A DNA stretch of 64,000 nt from Actinomadura rayongensis (GCF_009831215.1 NZ_WUTW01000009.1:123467-187466); one strand, 5' to 3'. Shown: positions 35,392 through 44,640, counted from the stretch's first letter. A program made the numbers and translations. The notes: generated by a model from the sequence alone, not told the origin.

Positions 35392-37875
35392 TCAGCGGCG
35401 CGGTTTGGCGCGGCGCGTCGGGGGCTCGGCCGCCGGGTCCTCCGGCCAGGGGTGGCGCGGGTAGCGTCCGCGCAGGTCGGCGCGGACGGCCCGGTAGCCC
35501 TCCCGCCAGAAGTTCCCGAGGTCGGCGGTGACGGCGGCCGGCCGGCCCGCCGGGGACAACAGGTGCACGACGAGCGGGACGCGGCCCCCGGCGAGCGCGG
35601 GCGCGGCGTCCCAGCCGAACAGCTCCTGGAGCCGGACGGCGAGGACGGGCCGGTCGCCGGAGTAGTCCACGCGGATCCGGGACCCGGACGGCACCTGGAC
35701 GCGTTCGGGCGCGAACTCGTCCAGCCGCGCCGCGCACTCCCACGGCAGAAGTCCCCGCAGCGCCGCCGTGACGTCGACGCGCCGCAGATCCGCTCGACTG
35801 CGGGCTCCCGCGATCCAGCCGGGCGCGCGGGCGAGCAGCGCGGCGTCGTCCACGGCGGGCCACGGGTCGCCGAGCGCGGCGTGCAGGAAGGCGAGGCGTT
35901 CGCGCAGCGCGGTGGCGGCGGGCGTCCAGTCCAGCAGGCCGAGCCCTTCGGCCGCGAGCCCGGCGGCCAGGGCGGCGGCGACCCGCTCGGCGGGCGGATC
36001 GGGCAGCGGACGCGCGGCGCGTTCGATCGCGCCGAGCCGTTCGACGCGGCGGGCCACGACGTCGCCGTCCCGCCACACGACCTCGTCCTCGGTGGCGCGC
36101 AGCGGCGCGGCGGCGCGCTCGGCCGTGTCGGCGTCGATGGCGACGGCCAGCCGGATCCGCGCCGCCGCCGACCCGGCGGGCCGGTCGGCGACCGCGACGG
36201 CCAGCCACTCGGGCCGCGCGGCGGCGAGCGCCGACCCGGGCGCGAACGCCGCACCGGTCCCGGACGCCATCAGATAGTCGCGCCCCCGCAGCCGAGCGAC
36301 CCGCTCCGGAAACGCCAACGCGACGACAACCCCCGCCGCAGCGTCATCGGACACGGGCGCCGCCGACCTCGGCAAAGGCCGCCGCGCGGCCCTCGGGAGG
36401 GAGCGCTCCAGGCGGCGCGCTTCGTCGGTCCAGTGGGCCGTCGGGGCGCGGCGCAGGCGCCGCCATGCGGCGGTCAGGTCGTCGCCCGCGTCGTGCGGGG
36501 GCTCGGCGAGCAGCGCGACGATCTCGGCGGCGGTGCGGGCGCCGACGAGCGCGGCGCCGTCCAGCGCGGCGCGCGCCAGCCGGGGCGGGACGCCGAGGCG
36601 GGCCAGCTCCCGGCCGCGCGGGGTGACGCGGCCGTCCGGGCCGGTCGCGCCGAGCGCGGCGAGGACGGCGCGGGCGGCGGTGAGCGCGGCGGGCGGCGGC
36701 GGGTCGGGCAGCGCGAGCCCGGACGCGTCCGGATCGCCCCAGCACGCCGCCTCCAGCGCGAACCCGGCCAGGTCGGCGAGCGCGATCTCGGGGCGCGGCC
36801 GGGCGGGCAGCCGCGCGTGCTCGGCCTCGCTCCAGCACCGGTAGACGGTGCCGGGCGCCTCGCGTCCGGCGCGTCCGGCGCGCTGGTCGGCCGCCGCACG
36901 CGACGCCCGGACGGTCGTCAGCGCGCCGAGCCCCCGCGCGTGGTCGGTGCGCGGCTCGCGGGCCAGGCCCGCGTCCACGACGATCCGGACGCCCGGCACG
37001 GTCAGGCTCGACTCGGCGACCGACGTGGCGAGGACGACCCGGCGCCGCTCCCCCGGCGCGAGCACCGCGTCCTGCACGGCGGCGGGCGCCCGGCCGTGCA
37101 CGCGCAGGACGTCGAACGGCCCGTCCAGCAGCCCGGCGACGCGCGCGATCTCGCCCGCGCCGGGCAGGAAGCACAGCACGTCGCCGTCGCGTTCGGCGAG
37201 CGCGCGGCGCACGGTCGCGGCGACGTGCGCGAGCAGCGCGGGGTCGGTGCGGGTGCCGTGCGGCGGCGCGACGGGACGGTCCGGCGGCGCCCACACCGTC
37301 TCCACCGGATGCGCCGCCGCCCGCGTCTCCACCACCGGCGCCGGTTCGCCGTCCGCGCCGAGCAGCCGCGCCCACGGGCCGGTGTCGGCGGTCGCCGAGG
37401 CCGCGACGAGCCGCAGCCCGGGACGCAGCGTCGCGCGGACGTCCAGCAGGAACGCCAGCGCGGTGTCGGCGTCCAGATGCCGTTCGTGGCACTCGTCCAG
37501 GATCACCGCGCCGACGCCGGGAAGGTCCGGTTCGTCCTGGAGCCGCCGCAGCAGGACGCCCGTCGTGACGACCTGCACGTGCGTGCCCGGTTTGTACTCG
37601 CCCCGGACGGTCACGCCGATCCGTCCGCCGACGCGCTCGCCGAGCAGCCACGCCATCCGGCGCGCGGCGGCGCGGGCCGCGAGACGGCGGGGCTCGGCGA
37701 CGACGACCGCACCGTCCACGGCGGGCGCGCCCCCGGCCAGCCCGGCGAGCGCGAGCGGGACGTGGGTGGTCTTGCCGGTGCCGGGCGGCGCGGCGAGCAC
37801 GGCCGCGCCCGGCCCGGCCAGGGCGGCGCGCAGCGCGGGGACGGCCGCCTCCACCGGCAGGGTCTCGGGGCGCAT
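35392..37875 (-). CDS. hrpB: ATP-dependent RNA helicase HrpB
   Basis: The 827-residue protein is a DExH-box helicase. Motif I reads AAPPGTGKTTHVPLAL, motif II VILDECHERHLD, motif III SATAD, and motif VI DQRAGRAGREAPG. The C-terminal HrpB domain (LLPWECAARLDEFAPERVQV and the Arg-rich end) gives the full family length. HrpB is a DEAH/RHA helicase of unclear physiological role. ATG 37875 is the natural start because family homology begins within 10 residues. It is convergent with the TetR gene. Confidence 0.94.
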   Translation of the reverse strand: MRPETLPVEAAVPALRAALAGPGAAVLAAPPGTGKTTHVPLALAGLAGGAPAVDGAVVVAEPRRLAARAAARRMAWLLGERVGGRIGVTVRGEYKPGTHVQVVTTGVLLRRLQDEPDLPGVGAVILDECHERHLDADTALAFLLDVRATLRPGLRLVAASATADTGPWARLLGADGEPAPVVETRAAAHPVETVWAPPDRPVAPPHGTRTDPALLAHVAATVRRALAERDGDVLCFLPGAGEIARVAGLLDGPFDVLRVHGRAPAAVQDAVLAPGERRRVVLATSVAESSLTVPGVRIVVDAGLAREPRTDHARGLGALTTVRASRAAADQRAGRAGREAPGTVYRCWSEAEHARLPARPRPEIALADLAGFALEAACWGDPDASGLALPDPPPPAALTAARAVLAALGATGPDGRVTPRGRELARLGVPPRLARAALDGAALVGARTAAEIVALLAEPPHDAGDDLTAAWRRLRRAPTAHWTDEARRLERSLPRAARRPLPRSAAPVSDDAAAGVVVALAFPERVARLRGRDYLMASGTGAAFAPGSALAAARPEWLAVAVADRPAGSAAARIRLAVAIDADTAERAAAPLRATEDEVVWRDGDVVARRVERLGAIERAARPLPDPPAERVAAALAAGLAAEGLGLLDWTPAATALRERLAFLHAALGDPWPAVDDAALLARAPGWIAGARSRADLRRVDVTAALRGLLPWECAARLDEFAPERVQVPSGSRIRVDYSGDRPVLAVRLQELFGWDAAPALAGGRVPLVVHLLSPAGRPAAVTADLGNFWREGYRAVRADLRGRYPRHPWPEDPAAEPPTRRAKPRR

Positions 37876-38059
37876 CGTCCCAGTCTGGCGCCGGTCCGCT
37901 CCCCCGCCCGGCCGCCGCCCGGTGTGATAAAGACCACTCGCGAAAGGCGCGGTGATAATTGCACCGTGCCTTTCAAATTCACCGGCGACCGGCGCGAAGC
38001 GAGCCTGTCTACCATGCCGGACCAGGCATGAGAAGTCCCGCAGGAGGGATATACCGGCC

Positions 38060-38287
38060 ATGGCTGTTGCTTTTCCGCGCGTCGTGGCCCACCATCCGAG
38101 AGAGGGCCGCAAAGCCGCGGGCATTGCCATAATCGTCGCCGTCGGAGCAGGTACACGAGAGGTCGGACGATGTTCGGAAGCTCCATCTATCTCAGGGACA
38201 GGACCGCCTTCGCCGGCGGCACCCCGCAGGCGGTGTACGCGGAGCTCTGGCACCGGGGGCGGAAACGCCGCATCCGCAGCCGTGTAA
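38060..38287 (+). CDS. Possible small ORF overlapping the NERD gene start
   Basis: An ATG at 38060 with an excellent AGGAGGG site (38042-38048) opens a 75-codon frame that overlaps the NERD gene in another phase. Its first 37 codons lie in the leader, include a hydrophobic stretch (AAGIAIIVAVGAG), and have a lower-GC composition. The second half is a shadow of the NERD gene. It may be a leader peptide or a false frame. Confidence 0.25.
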   Translation: MAVAFPRVVAHHPREGRKAAGIAIIVAVGAGTREVGRCSEAPSISGTGPPSPAAPRRRCTRSSGTGGGNAASAAV

Positions 38288-38931
38288 TTTACAGCGTTCT
38301 GGCGCTCGCTTTGTGCTGGGTCCTCCTGAACCCCTTTATCGGCGTCGCGGCGGGCGTCCTGGTTGCGGCCGTCGACTTCGGGTTCGCCTGGTACGGCTAC
38401 CAGACGTCCAGCGTGTGGCGGCGCGGGCTGCGCGGCGACCAGCGGATGAACACGATCCTGAAGTACACGCTGGAGCGGCGCGGCCACCGGGTGCTGCACG
38501 GCCGGGTCGTCCCCGGGCACGGCACCGCCGACCAGATCGTCGTCGGGCCGGGCGGGGTCTGGCTCGTCCAGAACGACGCCTGGCACCCCGGCACCGAGAT
38601 CACCGCGTACGGCGGGAAGCTGTTCATCGACGGGCGGACGCCGTCCAAGCTCGTCGGCGGCCTGCACGGCGCGGCCGAGCAGACCGCGCGGCTGCTGTCG
38701 GAGCGCACCGGCACCGAGGTCACGGTCACGCCGGTGCTGGCCGTCCACGGCGGACGGGTCAAGCGCCCGCCGCTCGTCGCCGACGGCATCACGTTCGCGC
38801 CGCCGCTGAAGATGCTGCGCTGGATCCGGTCCCACCCGACCGCCGAGCTGTCGCCCGAGGACGTCGAGACGATCGTCCGCGCGGCCGTCCACGTGCTCCC
38901 GATCGGAGGACGCACGATGACCTCGACCTGA
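38170..38931 (+). CDS. NERD (nuclease-related) domain membrane protein
   Basis: The 253-residue protein has a short basic N-terminus and two close membrane helices at about residues 43-78 (VIYSVLALALCWVLL, GVAAGVLVAAVDFGFAW). A cytoplasmic NERD domain follows (RGLRGDQRMNTILKYTLERR, ADQIVVGPGGVWLVQND, then HGAAEQTARLL). The D-x-IVVGPGGVWLV segment is the NERD core. The fold is related to restriction-type nucleases. In actinobacteria such membrane-anchored NERD proteins are widespread, with unknown function. It stands alone. Confidence 0.87.
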   Translation: MFGSSIYLRDRTAFAGGTPQAVYAELWHRGRKRRIRSRVIYSVLALALCWVLLNPFIGVAAGVLVAAVDFGFAWYGYQTSSVWRRGLRGDQRMNTILKYTLERRGHRVLHGRVVPGHGTADQIVVGPGGVWLVQNDAWHPGTEITAYGGKLFIDGRTPSKLVGGLHGAAEQTARLLSERTGTEVTVTPVLAVHGGRVKRPPLVADGITFAPPLKMLRWIRSHPTAELSPEDVETIVRAAVHVLPIGGRTMTST

Positions 38932-39004
38932 GCGCTCCCCGCGATCTCCGGAGGTTCCCGGCCGTCCCGAGCGGGCGCCCCCGGAAGGTCCGGCCCCGCC
39001 GCCG

Positions 39005-39436
39005 TCAGCCGTCCCCGTCCGGCCGGACTACCCGGCCCCTGTCCGTCCGGGCGGTGCGCCACAGCCACACCAGGCCGGCGACCGGCAGCACCAGCGGCAC
39101 GAACCCGTATCCGCGACCGTAGCCCGACCACACGGTCGCGTCGGGGAAGGCGGCGGGGTCGGCCAGGCTCAGCGTCCCGACGGCCAGCACGCCGGCCAGC
39201 TCCACCGAGCAGGCCGCGACGGCGACGCGCCGGGACGCGCGCCCGCCGATCGCCAGCGCCGCCGTCGCCAGCACGTACACGACGGCCGCGAACGCCGACA
39301 GCACATACGCCAGCGGCGCCTCGTCGAACTTCGTCGCGATCTGCACGGCCGCCCGCGCGCCCGCCGCCAGCGCGAAGATCCCGTAGACGGCGACCAGCAG
39401 CCGTCCCGGACCGCCGCCGGTCTCCCGCTCAGCCAC
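39005..39436 (-). CDS. Small four-helix membrane protein
   Basis: A 143-residue protein with four hydrophobic helices (LLVAVYGIFALAAGARA, YVLSAFAAVVYVLATAALAI, AVAACSVELAGVLAVG, VPLVLPVAGLVWLW). The GTG start overlaps the stop of the upstream membrane gene by 8 bases. The pair is conserved-looking and probably forms one membrane unit. No function is known to me. Confidence 0.8.
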   Translation of the reverse strand: MAERETGGGPGRLLVAVYGIFALAAGARAAVQIATKFDEAPLAYVLSAFAAVVYVLATAALAIGGRASRRVAVAACSVELAGVLAVGTLSLADPAAFPDATVWSGYGRGYGFVPLVLPVAGLVWLWRTARTDRGRVVRPDGDG

Positions 39437-39794
39437 CCGTCCCGTCCCAGATCTGCCGCATCCGCACCACCATCACCGCGATCGCGAGGCCCGCGACCAC
39501 GATCACCCCCGGGCCCCACCGGCTGCGCTCCAGCACGCCCCAGCCCGCGCCCGCGGGCGGGATGACCAGCGCGGCCAGCAGATACCCGACGAACGTGGCG
39601 GTCTCGGACGGCCCGCCGCCGCCCGACAGCTTCACGAACCCCACGACCGCCTGCGCGATCAGCGCGACCTCCAGCACGCCGAGCGCGGCGAGGTCGCCCC
39701 AGCCCATCGGCCGGTTCCGCAGCGCGGTGACCGCGCTGAACGCGACGGCCAGCAGCGCCACCACGATGACCACGGTGGAAAGGGCGTTCGACAT
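39429..39794 (-). CDS. Small four-helix membrane protein (partner)
   Basis: A 121-residue protein of four membrane helices (STVVIVVALLAVAFSAVTAL, LGVLEVALIAQAVVGFVKL, VGYLLAALVIPPAGAG, GVIVVAGLAIAVMVVRM). It is the first gene of a two-gene unit with 39005-39436. It is divergent from the histidine phosphatase gene. Function unknown. Confidence 0.8.
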   Translation of the reverse strand: MSNALSTVVIVVALLAVAFSAVTALRNRPMGWGDLAALGVLEVALIAQAVVGFVKLSGGGGPSETATFVGYLLAALVIPPAGAGWGVLERSRWGPGVIVVAGLAIAVMVVRMRQIWDGTGG

Positions 39795-39860
39795 AGGACG
39801 GCCAGACTACTACCGGCTGTAGAGGACGGCCGACCCGCCCGGCATGGCAGCATGTGGGGC

Positions 39861-40550
39861 GTGAACGCGCTGGAGTGGCTGATCCTCGCCCGGCACGGCG
39901 AGAGCACCGGGAACGTCGCCTACCGCGCCGCGAACGCCGCCGGCGCCGACGAGAGCGGCATCGGCGAGCGCGACGCGGACATCCCGCTGTCGCCCGCGGG
40001 CCGCGCCCAGGCCGCCCGGCTCGGCGACCGGCTCGCCGCCCTGCCCGCCGACGAGCGGCCCGACCTCGCCCGCGTCTCCCCGTTCCTGCGCGCCCGCGAC
40101 ACGCTCGCCATCGCGCTCGACCGCGCCGGGATCGCCCTCGACACCCGCGTGGACGAACGGCTCCGCGACCGCGACCAGGGCATCTTCGAGGGGCTGACCG
40201 TGCACGGCGTCGAACGGCGGTTCCCCGAGGAGGCGGCGCGGCTGCGCAAGCTCGGCAAGTTCTACTACCGTCCGCCGGGCGGCGAGTGCTGGGCCGACCT
40301 CGTGCTGCGGCTCCGCAGCTTCTACCGGGACCTGTCGCTGGACGCCCCCGGACGGCGCGTCCTCGTCGTCGCGCACGACGCGGTGATCGTCACGTCCCGG
40401 TACATCGCCGAGGACCTCACCGAGGCCGAGGTCCTGGACGTCGAGCGCACGCCCGTCGAGAACGCGTCCATCAGCCGCTGGCGCAACGAGGGCGGACGGC
40501 TGCGGCCCGTCTGCTACAACGACTGCGACCATCTGACCGGCGTGTCCTAG
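39861..40550 (+). CDS. Histidine phosphatase family protein
   Basis: A protein of about 229 residues with the motif ILARHGESTGNVAYRAAN, the conserved LSPAGRAQAARLGDRL and RVSPFLRARDT, the acidic DRDQGIFEGLTV, and the second catalytic His in VVAHDAVIVTSRYIAEDL. It belongs to the fructose-2,6-bisphosphatase/phosphoglycerate mutase-like group. GTG 39861 is favoured over a start at 39852. Its TAG stop shares CTAG with the convergent AcoR-like gene. Confidence 0.9.
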   Translation: MNALEWLILARHGESTGNVAYRAANAAGADESGIGERDADIPLSPAGRAQAARLGDRLAALPADERPDLARVSPFLRARDTLAIALDRAGIALDTRVDERLRDRDQGIFEGLTVHGVERRFPEEAARLRKLGKFYYRPPGGECWADLVLRLRSFYRDLSLDAPGRRVLVVAHDAVIVTSRYIAEDLTEAEVLDVERTPVENASISRWRNEGGRLRPVCYNDCDHLTGVS

Positions 40551-42043
40551 ACGTCCTCGCGCAGCCGCGCGCCGCGCGCCGCGACCGCCGGGCCGCGCGG
40601 ATCCCCCGGCGGCAGGACCGCCGCCAGACGCTCCACGACCTCGGCGTCCTGCGCGCCCTCGGCCGTGTGCGCGTACGTCCAGAGCGCGTCGGGCGTCCCG
40701 CGGCGCAGCAGCAGGCCCCGCACCCGGACGGCCAGTTCGTCGCGCTCCTCCCGGATCGCCGGCGCGTCCGACGCGGGCAGCAGCGCGCCGGCGTAGTGCC
40801 GCGCGGCGCCCGCCGCGTCGCCCGCGTCCAGGCACCGCCGCACCGCGAGCACGTCGGCGTCGACCGCGCACTCCAGCCGGTACGGACGGGCCTCGACGAC
40901 GTCGCCGAGCCGCGCCCGCAGCCGGTGCATTTCGGCGCGGACCGTCACCGGGCTGCCGTCCTCCCCGTACAGGCACAGCGCCAGCCGCTCGCCGCTCATC
41001 CCGCGCGGATGCAGCGCCAGCAGCGCCAGGATCTCGGCGTGCCGGGCCGACAGGGCGACGCGCCGCCCGTCCAGCCATGCCGCCGGGCGCTCCGTGCCGA
41101 GCAAGGCCAGGGTCAGCAGCGTCCGGTCCGGCGGGGGCGCGCCCGGCGCATCCGGACGCAGCAGGAACACCTCCCCGACCGGCTCGGCCTGCGCGCGCCG
41201 TCCGTCCGGCAGGACGATCCACGCGCCCGGTGCCGGGGCCGCCAGCCGTCTTCCGCGCCACCGGCCCTGCCCGTCCGCCAGCACGCGGCCCGTCGCCGTC
41301 ACCAGCAGCCCCGGCTCGCCGCGCAGCGCCCGCAGATGCCGCCCGTAGGCGTCGCGGAGCCGTTCGTCGCGCACCCGCATCTCGGCCGCCAGCGCCGTCT
41401 CGGCCAGCCGCGCGACCGCGTCCACCAGCCGCACCGACGCCGGATGCAGCCGCTCCACGGTGTCGCTGAGGTCCAGGCAGCCGACGAGTTCGCCGGTGTC
41501 GGGATCGGTGACGGGCGCGCCCGCACACGACCAGCGGTGCAGGACGTGGACGGCGTGCTCGGCCGCGAACACGTACTGCGGGCCGCCGGCTGCGAGCGCG
41601 GTGCCGATCCCGTTCGTCCCGATCGCCGGTTCCGACCAGCGGAACCCCTCGGCCAGCCCGATCGCGTCCGCCGCCCGCCGCAGCCTGCGCGGACCTTCCG
41701 CCCACAGGACCGTTCCCTCGCCGTCGGTGACGACCATGAGCTGGCCGCTGTCGCCCGGCGCGCCGCTCAGCAGCTCGCGCAGCATCGGGATGTGCGCCGC
41801 CAGCGGATGCCCGGCCCGCACGCCCGCGACCTGCGCGTCGTCCAGCGCCGCCGGGGCCGCCGACGCCGCCGCGTCGACCCCGCTGCACCGCGACCGGCGC
41901 CACGACTCGGCGATCGCGGGCCGCACCGCCGCCCGCCCACCGTCCTGCCCGCGCGCGTGCGCGCTGTCGAGATGCGCGAGAAGGTCCTCCGGCCGCGCGC
42001 ACGCGTGCGGCAGGGGCGCACCCGGATTCCTCGTTCGCCGCAT
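40547..42043 (-). CDS. AcoR-like GAF-domain transcriptional regulator
   Basis: The 498-residue protein has an N-terminal AcoR-type sensor region (PAIAESWRRSRCSGVDA, then a GAF-like domain with EPAIGTNGIGTALA and VTDPDTGELVGCLDLSD). A C-terminal winged-helix region follows (LSARHAEILALLALHPRGMS and VTVRAEMHRLRARLG). It lacks the sigma-54 AAA domain of true AcoR, as is usual in actinobacteria, where such proteins regulate aldehyde or alcohol dehydrogenase genes. No such gene lies in this window. ATG 42043 has a GGGGGGAAC leader. Confidence 0.87.
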   Translation of the reverse strand: MRRTRNPGAPLPHACARPEDLLAHLDSAHARGQDGGRAAVRPAIAESWRRSRCSGVDAAASAAPAALDDAQVAGVRAGHPLAAHIPMLRELLSGAPGDSGQLMVVTDGEGTVLWAEGPRRLRRAADAIGLAEGFRWSEPAIGTNGIGTALAAGGPQYVFAAEHAVHVLHRWSCAGAPVTDPDTGELVGCLDLSDTVERLHPASVRLVDAVARLAETALAAEMRVRDERLRDAYGRHLRALRGEPGLLVTATGRVLADGQGRWRGRRLAAPAPGAWIVLPDGRRAQAEPVGEVFLLRPDAPGAPPPDRTLLTLALLGTERPAAWLDGRRVALSARHAEILALLALHPRGMSGERLALCLYGEDGSPVTVRAEMHRLRARLGDVVEARPYRLECAVDADVLAVRRCLDAGDAAGAARHYAGALLPASDAPAIREERDELAVRVRGLLLRRGTPDALWTYAHTAEGAQDAEVVERLAAVLPPGDPRGPAVAARGARLREDV

Positions 42044-42207
42044 CGTTCCCCCCGGGACGCGCCGGACATCGTCGTCGGGTCCGAGCATCGAGCGCCGCAC
42101 CCGTCCGCGCAACCGGTTCAGCGCATCAGATCTACCTGGCCTTTGCCACATTCGGTGAGCAATCAACCGCAACGTGCATGCAACCTCGGCGTGCCTATCG
42201 TGCGAGT

Positions 42208-42255
42208 GCAGCCGCTTCGCACGTCTCGGGAGGGGAAAACGTACGAAGCGGCTGC
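42208..42255. repeat. Long inverted repeat upstream of the small Cys-rich ORF
   Basis: GCAGCCGCTTCG (42208-42219) is complementary to CGAAGCGGCTGC (42244-42255). Inside it a further ACGT/ACGT pairing (42221-42224 with 42239-42242) extends the hairpin after one mismatch. It lies just ahead of the ribosome site of the small ORF at 42276. It could be an attenuator, a terminator for upstream transcription, or an operator. Confidence 0.85.
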
Positions 42256-42275
42256 GCCCCGACGGGAGGACGATC

Positions 42276-42416
42276 ATGTTGTGCCCGACCTGCGGCCGGG
42301 TCCGTCCGGCGCAGAACCGCGACGACTACACGTCCGAACGCGCGCGCCTCATCACGCAACACGGGCTGTGCGTGTGCAAGCCACCACAACGACCCCGCGA
42401 CACGCGTCGTTCATGA
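42276..42416 (+). CDS. Small Cys-rich (CxxC/CxC) protein
   Basis: ATG 42276 has a strong GGGAGGA site 5 bases upstream and encodes 46 residues beginning MLCPTCGRVRPAQ and ending with LCVCKPPQ. The CxxC and CxC pairs could form a small zinc ribbon. The frame continues upstream to GTG 42174, which would add a further CLSCEC motif and give an 80-residue protein. That longer form has a poor ribosome site. Not a family I recognise. Confidence 0.6.
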   Translation: MLCPTCGRVRPAQNRDDYTSERARLITQHGLCVCKPPQRPRDTRRS

Positions 42417-42478
42417 CCCGTTTCCGCACCGTTCGCCTAAAGTTGGAGGAGACCCACTCACGTCCGTAAAGGAGCATC

Positions 42479-43132
42479 ATGCCAGTGTTCTCGGGACTGG
42501 TCCGCAGGGTCGTCGTCGAAGCCGAACGCCAGATGCGCGGCGGCCTCGACCTCCTCACCCGGCTGACCCGAGAACACGCCCCCGACGCCGAAGCACTGCA
42601 GGCGCTCCCCGCCCTGGACGCCCGCCTGAACCGCGTGGAAGAGGCCCTGGGCCGCCAGGACGAAACCCTGCGCGCCCTGCGCACCGACCTCGACGCCCTC
42701 GTGACCGACCTCAACCGCCGCCTCCTCCCCCGCATCGACGAGCGCATGGACGACACCGAACGCGACCTCGCCGCCCTCGCCACCGGCCTGATCCGCGCGG
42801 GCAAGGACGACGCCGGCCAGCGCTCCCGCCTGGAGAACCTGGACCGCCGCCTAACCGACGTCCGAACCAAGGTCGTCCAGCTAGAACAACGCGCAGGCCT
42901 CTGGCGCGAACTCCAAGCAACCCTGGCCCGCCTGGGCGACGACGTAGACCGCCTGCGCGGCCGTCTCGACGCCCCCACCGACCCAGGAAGCGCAGGCGCG
43001 GCAACAGCCCCACCCACGTCCGCCGCCTCCCCCACCACAACCCCCCAACGCCCCCCGTCCGACCCCCACCACACCACCACCGCCGCCCCGCCCGCCCAAC
43101 GCCGAAGCGAACGAGAACCCGCAGGCAACTAA
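42479..43132 (+). CDS. Coiled-coil protein with low-complexity Pro/Thr-rich tail
   Basis: The 217-residue protein starts from ATG 42479 after TAAAGGAGC. Residues about 1-160 are charged and helical with heptad-like repeats (LDARLNRVEEALGRQDETLR, LENLDRRLTDVRTKVVQLEQ), so a coiled coil is likely. The last 50 residues are Pro, Thr, Ala and Ser only. Codon use changes in the final 250 bases, with an unusually C-rich coding strand. No domain is recognised. It is followed directly by the long degenerate repeat array. Confidence 0.72.
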   Translation: MPVFSGLVRRVVVEAERQMRGGLDLLTRLTREHAPDAEALQALPALDARLNRVEEALGRQDETLRALRTDLDALVTDLNRRLLPRIDERMDDTERDLAALATGLIRAGKDDAGQRSRLENLDRRLTDVRTKVVQLEQRAGLWRELQATLARLGDDVDRLRGRLDAPTDPGSAGAATAPPTSAASPTTTPQRPPSDPHHTTTAAPPAQRRSEREPAGN

Positions 43133-43169
43133 CCCACCCACCCGCGGAACCCCACCCCACCGGGACGAC

Positions 43170-44640
43170 CAGCGCAGGGCGGGCCAGCAGTAGGCGCTCG
43201 GAGCGCCGAGCAGCGCCGAGCAGCGCCGAGGGACGTAGCCCAAGCGGCCATGCGAGTGGGGACGCCGGGGCGAAAACCGCCAGGCAGGCGGGACGACGCG
43301 GGCAGCCGCAAGCACTCCGCGCACCGAGCAGCGTCAGCGACCCGCAGCGCAAGCGGGCCGCGCGCCCGATCCCCAGCGCGCGGATCGGCGTAACTGCCCG
43401 CACGCGCCCGGCACGAGCAGCCGCGACGCTGGTGGCCATGCGCATGGGGCACCGGCCAGCCGCGCCGGGCAGGCGGGCCAGCCGCAGGCGCTCGGAGCGC
43501 CGGGCGGCGCCAACCGGACGTCGCCCAAATGGCCATGCGAGTGGGGACGCCGGGGCGAACACCGCCAGGCAGGCGGGACAACGCGGGCAGCCGCAGGCAT
43601 CCGCGCACCGAGCGGCGTCAGCGGCCCGTGGCGCAAGCGGGCCGTGCGCGGATCGGCGTAACTGCCCGTACGCGCCCGGCACGAGAAGCCGCGACGCTGG
43701 TGGCCGTACGCGTGGGGGAACCGGCCAGCCGCGCCGGGCAGGACAGCACAGATACCCGTTACGCGCTGCGGGGCGCGAGCAGCCGTAATCTCTGCGGCCG
43801 TCGTCAAGACGGCTATGCGCGTAGGTGCGCCGACGCGAGCCATCCCCGGCAGGCGGGACGACACGGGCGGACGAATGCTCTCCGCGCACAGCGCGGCGTC
43901 GGCAGGCCGCCGCGCGAGCGGACCGTGCGTGCGAGTGCCAGCGCGCGGATCGGCGCAGGCAGCCGTACGCGCTGGGCGACGAGAGCAGCCATGGCGTGGG
44001 GGCTGTAGGCGCCGAGGAGTCGACGCGAACTGCGGCGGGCGATTGGGGCAGACAGGCGGGACAGGACGGGCAGGCGTACGCGCTCCCCGCACTGGACGGC
44101 GCCGACGGCTCTGGCCTAGCGGCCGTGCGCGTGCGAGTGTCGGCAGGTGGATCGGCGCACGCGGTCGCGCGCGTTGGGCGGAGCGAGCGGCCGTGCGCGT
44201 GGGGCCGGTACGAGCGGCGCAAGGCCGGCGGGACGGGGCGGGCAGCCGTACGCGCTCCGCGCACCGAGCGGCGTCAGCGGGCCGTAGCGCGAGTGGGCCC
44301 TTCGCGTGCGAGCGCCAGCGCGCGGATCGGCATAGATGCCCGTACGCGCTCAGCGCGTTGGGCGGCACGAGCAGCCGTGACGCTGGTGGCCGTGCGCGTA
44401 GGGGCACCAACGCGAGCACCGCCGGGCAGGCGGGACGGCGCAGCTCCCCGTAGGCGCTTTGAACGGTGGGCGGCGTTGGCGGCCGTGGCCCAGGCAGCCG
44501 TGCGCGTAGGGGAGCCGACTCGAGCGACGTCGGCGGGACGGCGCGGGCAGCCGTGGTGTTGGCGATCGTCGCCCGCGGGGGCCGAGCGCGTGGGGCGCTG
44601 ACGCGAGCTACGCCGGGCAGGCTTGGGTAGCGTCAGTGTC
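43170..44640. repeat. Degenerate array of ~290-bp imperfect repeats, non-coding
   Basis: About four imperfect copies of a roughly 285-380 bp unit occupy this stretch. The first two copies begin near 43235 and 43520, with later and more diverged ones near 43848 and 44229. Shared words include GGCAGGCGGGAC, GCGCGGATCGGC, GCCCGTACGCGC and GACGCTGGTGGCC. Open frames exist on both strands but carry the same repeat in all phases and lack ribosome sites. They look like by-products of the DNA repeat. No gene is called here. Confidence 0.8.

Noticed and set aside
42711..44264. Long minus-strand open frame across the repeat array (over 500 codons)
   Set aside because: It has no ribosome site, runs antisense through the coiled-coil gene, and its peptide only mirrors the DNA repeat. 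Frames of similar quality exist on the plus strand.
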